Shown here piece by piece: positions 60,896-64,000 of a stretch of DNA of 64,000 bases. The position numbers and the translations under genes were made by a program. The notes below the pieces were generated by a model. The model saw only the letters and a program-made list of their open reading frames with translations. It did no database searches and was not told where the DNA came from. The DNA is from Siderastrea radians (Eukaryota; Cnidaria; Anthozoa; Scleractinia; Rhizangiidae). Numbering within the stretch: position 1 is the stretch's first letter; each line of letters starts with the position of its first letter. Location of the stretch: the NCBI GenBank assembly GCA_964017195.1, contig OZ024890.1, positions 50,335,593 through 50,399,592 of the forward strand. The letters are read 5' to 3'.

Positions 60896-61010
60896 GTCAC
60901 CGGCGTGGGACAAAGAAAATGCCGGTTAATATTCGAACCCATGACCTCTTGTAAACTGAGCGGACGAGCGCTCTAACCTTTGAGCTTCTGGAACACTCGT
61001 AGCGAGAATA
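60896..61010 (-). ncRNA. tRNA-derived SINE, minus strand
   Basis: Minus strand reads AGCTCAAAGGTTAGAGCGC (A box region), GGTCATGGGTTCGAATAT (B box) and then TTTCTTTGTCCCACGC, a 3' flank I recognise from cnidarian SINEs. The anticodon region and acceptor arms do not close as a tRNA, so it is a SINE, not a gene. Confidence 0.7.
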
Positions 61011-61194
61011 GGTCATACTCACTAGGTTCGTTGACACGCGTCCTGCATACTGCTAGGGTCAGCAAAGAAAGAAAGATGGTAAATTTTAAGCTCGAGCGTG
61101 GGACTCAAGCCGGCTTTGTCTCCAACTGATAATGGAATTTGCTGATAATGGAATTTATTTAGCTTCTACCCAAGACCCCAAGCCCTGGTTTTCA

Positions 61195-61255
61195 CATGAT
61201 CGCAACGATTGCTGAACGTTTTTTCCAGCGATCTTAGCGATCATATGGAAACCAG
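61195..61255. mobile_element. 61-bp palindromic MITE remnant
   Basis: CTGGTTTTCACATGATCGC faces GCGATCATATGGAAACCAG. No interior of note. Confidence 0.65.
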
Positions 61256-61851
61256 CCTTAAAGCAAGTTGACATACACAACCTTTCTTTGATGTAGGCTC
61301 GACGGGCGGAATTACCTCGTTTAAATTCCCTTTATATAGTTTATAGCGTGACCTCTCTATGCCCTGTCCGTGTAACTTAATTGCGCGGCACATATCGTAA
61401 TTTCCAAACGTAGGAAGGAACACTTCCACTGAGAAAAACAACTAAGTAACGATGTTGCCAACAAAAGTATTTGCTGAAAGAGAATCGCAGTTTGACAAAA
61501 CAAGAGGGTGGCCGGATTATTTATAAGAAGTTTATTATCGTGTGGCATATGATATGGCAATTATTTCAAGCTCTTTTAATTTTTAAATTGAGTATCTTAA
61601 GCCTTGGAACGGTTAAATACGTGAGAGAGAAAGAGAAAGCTGAAAATTACACCTGTAAATGTTGAGAATTTGCTTGCCTGAGGCAATATCCTACTTGCCC
61701 CGGTTTAAGTAAATTCGATACTAATACTTGTGATAAAGAAAACGCGAAAAAAATTCACTGTGAAGGTCTTATTATTGCTGAGATCTATCTAGAGTCAGTT
61801 AGTATTCTTAGTGCTTGACGTGCGATCTGTTTCTTAAATGTTTGATTCAAT

Positions 61852-62137
61852 TTGGTAATCTTAATTCAGATCGGCAGGCTTGATCATGAACTGAAAGTTG
61901 ACGGATGGTTTGCTGGTCTCATGGCTGGCAAGCAAGCGAGCAGAAACGTTACTTGCCCAACTTGTCTGCGGGACGACCGGACGGGACCTCTGTCAAGCCC
62001 TGATTTCCCGTCAGATGATGACCGCACGGGGTTTCAGTATAAACCGGCAATCTCTGTTTTCAGCCGTTTGTTGTATTCTGCTATCGGGTACTTCTATCCG
62101 GGCTTGGATCTTCTTTTCGGCACTGAATCATTCAAAG
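61852..62137 (+). other. Candidate upstream exon of the SLC15-like gene
   Basis: A stretch richer in G and C than its flanks, with open frames and ending TTCAAAG followed by GTAGGT, a good donor. The next exon on this strand begins at 62665 with an acceptor three bases before its ATG, so this could be the 5' UTR exon. The residues it would encode (GYFYPGLDLLFGTESFKG) match nothing I recognise. Confidence 0.3.
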
Positions 62138-62664
62138 GTAGGTCTTCTAAAAGGAGGTTAATATGATTTGCCAATTGAGAATCACGTGCACTCTACACCG
62201 ATTAAAAGGGGTCATAAATCATAACTTTTAAGGTCACTGAAGCTTAGCAACGTGTATATGCGACATATTCACCGGTCATTACCAAAAAACGGACCTCTAA
62301 ATTTAGTCAAGAACTAAAGAGAAACAGAGAAACTGAAAATACTTCAAGGCCTAAATGAGAATTTGCAGTTAAAACTAGTCAAAATTAAAAGTGCAACGTG
62401 TAGCATTATTGAGTCAAGAGAACTGACAATATGCAAGCGTGACCGATAAGGCTGAAAAACGTCTTTCCTTGTGTGCGGCCGTGATTTTAAACCAGTGAAT
62501 TTCAAATTGCAGCTAAGTAAAACTTGATAAAAACAAGAATCAAAATTAAATGCACTGATATTTATTAGCAATGTTACCCCATGTCTTTTGTGTTACATAA
62601 CATGTCTGGTTCACCGTTTGAACCTGTTTTATTCATGTTTTGAAATATTTCCCCGTTTATGCAG

Positions 62665-62905
62665 ACAATGGTTGCAACTCGTGATTCAAGTGAAAAGTGT
62701 CCTCTAATCCAAGACGACCAAAAGAGACAACAAGCAAACGAAATCACCAAACGAAGGTCGCGTTTTGCAGTTCTTTGCATTCTGTTTTTCAAGCTCTGTG
62801 AGCGTCTGACTTTCTATGGAGTGTCAGCCAGTGTGGTGTTTTTCAGTAAAAATGTCCTCAAGTTTCCGTCACCATTTCCCAGCGCAATCGCTTTGGTATT
62901 TCAAG
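62665..62905 (+). CDS. SLC15-like proton-coupled peptide/histidine transporter, first coding exon
   Basis: After a TTTATGCAG acceptor, the ATG at 62668 opens a frame reading MVATRDSSEKCPLIQDDQKR, a polar N-terminus with a CPLI motif like lysosomal members, then RFAVLCILFFKLCERLTFYGVSA. The LCERLTFYG segment is the first transmembrane helix signature of the POT/PTR (SLC15) family, usually E-x-x-E-R-F/L-x-Y-G; here the first Glu position is Lys. The exon ends ALVFQ plus one base at a TCAAG/GTAAGG donor (phase 1). About 79 residues of an expected 550-600 are present, so the gene continues beyond the window. Family members carry di- and tripeptides and histidine with protons across plasma or lysosomal membranes. 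SLC15A4-like is likely; the exact subfamily is not certain. Confidence 0.75.
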
Positions 62906-62937
62906 GTAAGGCTATGTTTGAGTAGGTTTAACAAATA

Positions 62938-63119
62938 GATTCCTTTTGGCCGTGCGTTTGTACTCTGATAACGCACAGATGACGTCAAAACGTGGTAAGA
63001 ACAAAGAAGTGAGCTACGAACCGCAGGCGAGTAGCGTGGCTGATTTTCTTACCACGTTTTGACGTCCTCTGTGGTCCTGTATGCGTTATCAGAGTACACA
63101 CGCACCCCTAAATGGAATC
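62938..63119. mobile_element. 182-bp palindromic MITE with TA flanks, in the SLC15 intron
   Basis: Left GATTCCTTTTGGCCGTGCGT and right ACGCACCCCTAAATGGAATC are inverted, and the inner arms GTACTCTGATAACGCA and TGCGTTATCAGAGTAC are perfect, as are GACGTCAAAACGTGGTAAGA and its inverse. TA at 62936-62937 and 63120-63121. Confidence 0.8.
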
Positions 63120-63239
63120 TATTTTATACGTTGTTTTGATATCGGTTATTCCGCACAAATTTAGAAATGTTTTAAACAATCTCCGTAGTGATGATTTGCG
63201 CGCGCAGATTTTTGCAGCGCAATATGTCATTCGTGCGTC

Positions 63240-63487
63240 TTGGCCCGGCTGTTCAAAGCAGGGCTAAGCTAACTCAGGAAAAGTTTCAATTTTTAAATCA
63301 CTTTTAAACCGTAACGAGGTAGATTTTAGTACATTGTTTTCACTTAATAATCGATCTGACTTGTGTTGCTTCGAAATTGTCACGTAAAACTAGCGGCGGT
63401 AACGCTTTTAAACAAGAGAATCAGAAACCTTGGACAACATTTAACCCAGGGCTAGCGCTAATCAGCTTTCGAGCAACCGGGCCCAGC
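63240..63487. mobile_element. MITE with CCGGGCCC-type termini, in the SLC15 intron
   Basis: Left TTGGCCCGGCTGTTC and right GAGCAACCGGGCCCAG are imperfect inverted repeats, followed inward by AGGGCTAAGC and GGGCTAGCGC. No coding capacity. Confidence 0.55.
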
Positions 63488-63801
63488 GTGTTTTTTAATC
63501 ACAAACCTTACCCTAGACCAATCAAAACATGCGGTTTACTCTGTCCATTGTATAAATGTTTTACCTGAAGTTATTCTACACCAGCTGTTTGGTCGTTTGT
63601 CCGAGTTGTATGGTCCGGTGCAACCAAGTACGATATCAATTCTAAAGAGTGAGGTGTTTAGTAATGTGAAACCCGCGTTAGTTCACGCCAGTGTCACAAA
63701 TTTTAAAAAGTAAGTAGAGGGGTAAGTGGGTTTTCAATTGAGTGTTGTAAAGCCTAAACCAAAGTAGTTACTTTAGCCAATCTTAGCAGACCTACAGTTT
63801 A

Positions 63802-63923
63802 GTACCCAGGCGTTCTCTTCTCGCTTACACGACTTAGCGCGAAATTTCGTGACGTCACCGAATGGTCACAACATTCCTCACCAAGTCGAGTCTAGTGAGC
63901 GGGAGGCCGGAACGCCTGGGTGC
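63802..63923. mobile_element. 122-bp palindromic MITE, in the SLC15 intron
   Basis: Left GTACCCAGGCGTTC faces right GAACGCCTGGGTGC. The interior contains CGCGAAATTTCG and GTGACGTCACC palindromes. Confidence 0.7.
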
Positions 63924-64000
63924 TAGGCTGACAGACGTACACAACCGAATGAACCAATCCGAACGCGAAAGAAAATGTAGGCAAAAGGCAGCGAGCGCGG

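Overview
The window looks like nuclear DNA of a cnidarian, probably a scleractinian coral or close relative. Four things point that way. Genes have spliced exons with GT-AG introns. Decayed non-LTR retrotransposons and many short terminal-inverted-repeat (TIR) elements fill the sequence. Two tRNA-derived SINE-like units are present, one with the 3' flank TTTCTTTGTCCCACGC that I associate with cnidarian genomes. The only host-gene exon resembles animal SLC15 peptide/histidine transporters. The organism call is inference; no search was run. Most of the sequence is AT-rich repeat, and most open frames are shadows.

Left part (1-21.5 kb): a patchwork of diverged modules related to the central array, broken up by later insertions. 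These include a GGAGTTA-rich repeat (434-860), a PIF/Harbinger-like element with TAA target duplication inside an older LINE coding fragment (3414-4036 within 3190-4100), a 1.4-kb insertion (5592-7034), a TTAA-flanked MITE (9300-9568) and a 5'-truncated L1/Tx1-like LINE with a 12-bp target duplication (13768-16471). A 2.4-kb segment is present twice (860-3297 and 17426-19806).

Centre (21.5-58.35 kb): seven direct copies of a roughly 4-kb unit. Two adjacent copies, offset 3,988 bp, appear almost identical. Each unit carries a decayed C-terminal piece of a jockey/CR1-like reverse transcriptase, plus several copies of a 65-85-bp inverted-repeat core in both orientations, so the unit is a nested inverted repeat. 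More than 30 copies of that core occur across the window and no coding function explains them.

Two DNA transposons have inserted into this array, and the flanking units show the empty site of each. The first (about 34380-41282) is about 6.9 kb with TIRs of about 480 bp. It carries a long spliced gene: two N-terminal Cys/His modules, an AT-hook-like motif, a DDE-type core, an XPG/FEN-like PIN nuclease and a C-terminal tesmin/TSO1-type CXC domain. It best fits the Academ superfamily and is the most interesting system here, with one apparent single-base frameshift. The second (54916-57211) is 2.3 kb, non-autonomous, flanked by GAAC and has GCAAATGATCCC-type repeats near both ends.

Right part (58.35-64 kb): diverged remnants of the unit, a SINE, several palindromic MITEs, and at 62665-62905 the first coding exon of an SLC15-like transporter whose first intron holds three more small palindromic elements.
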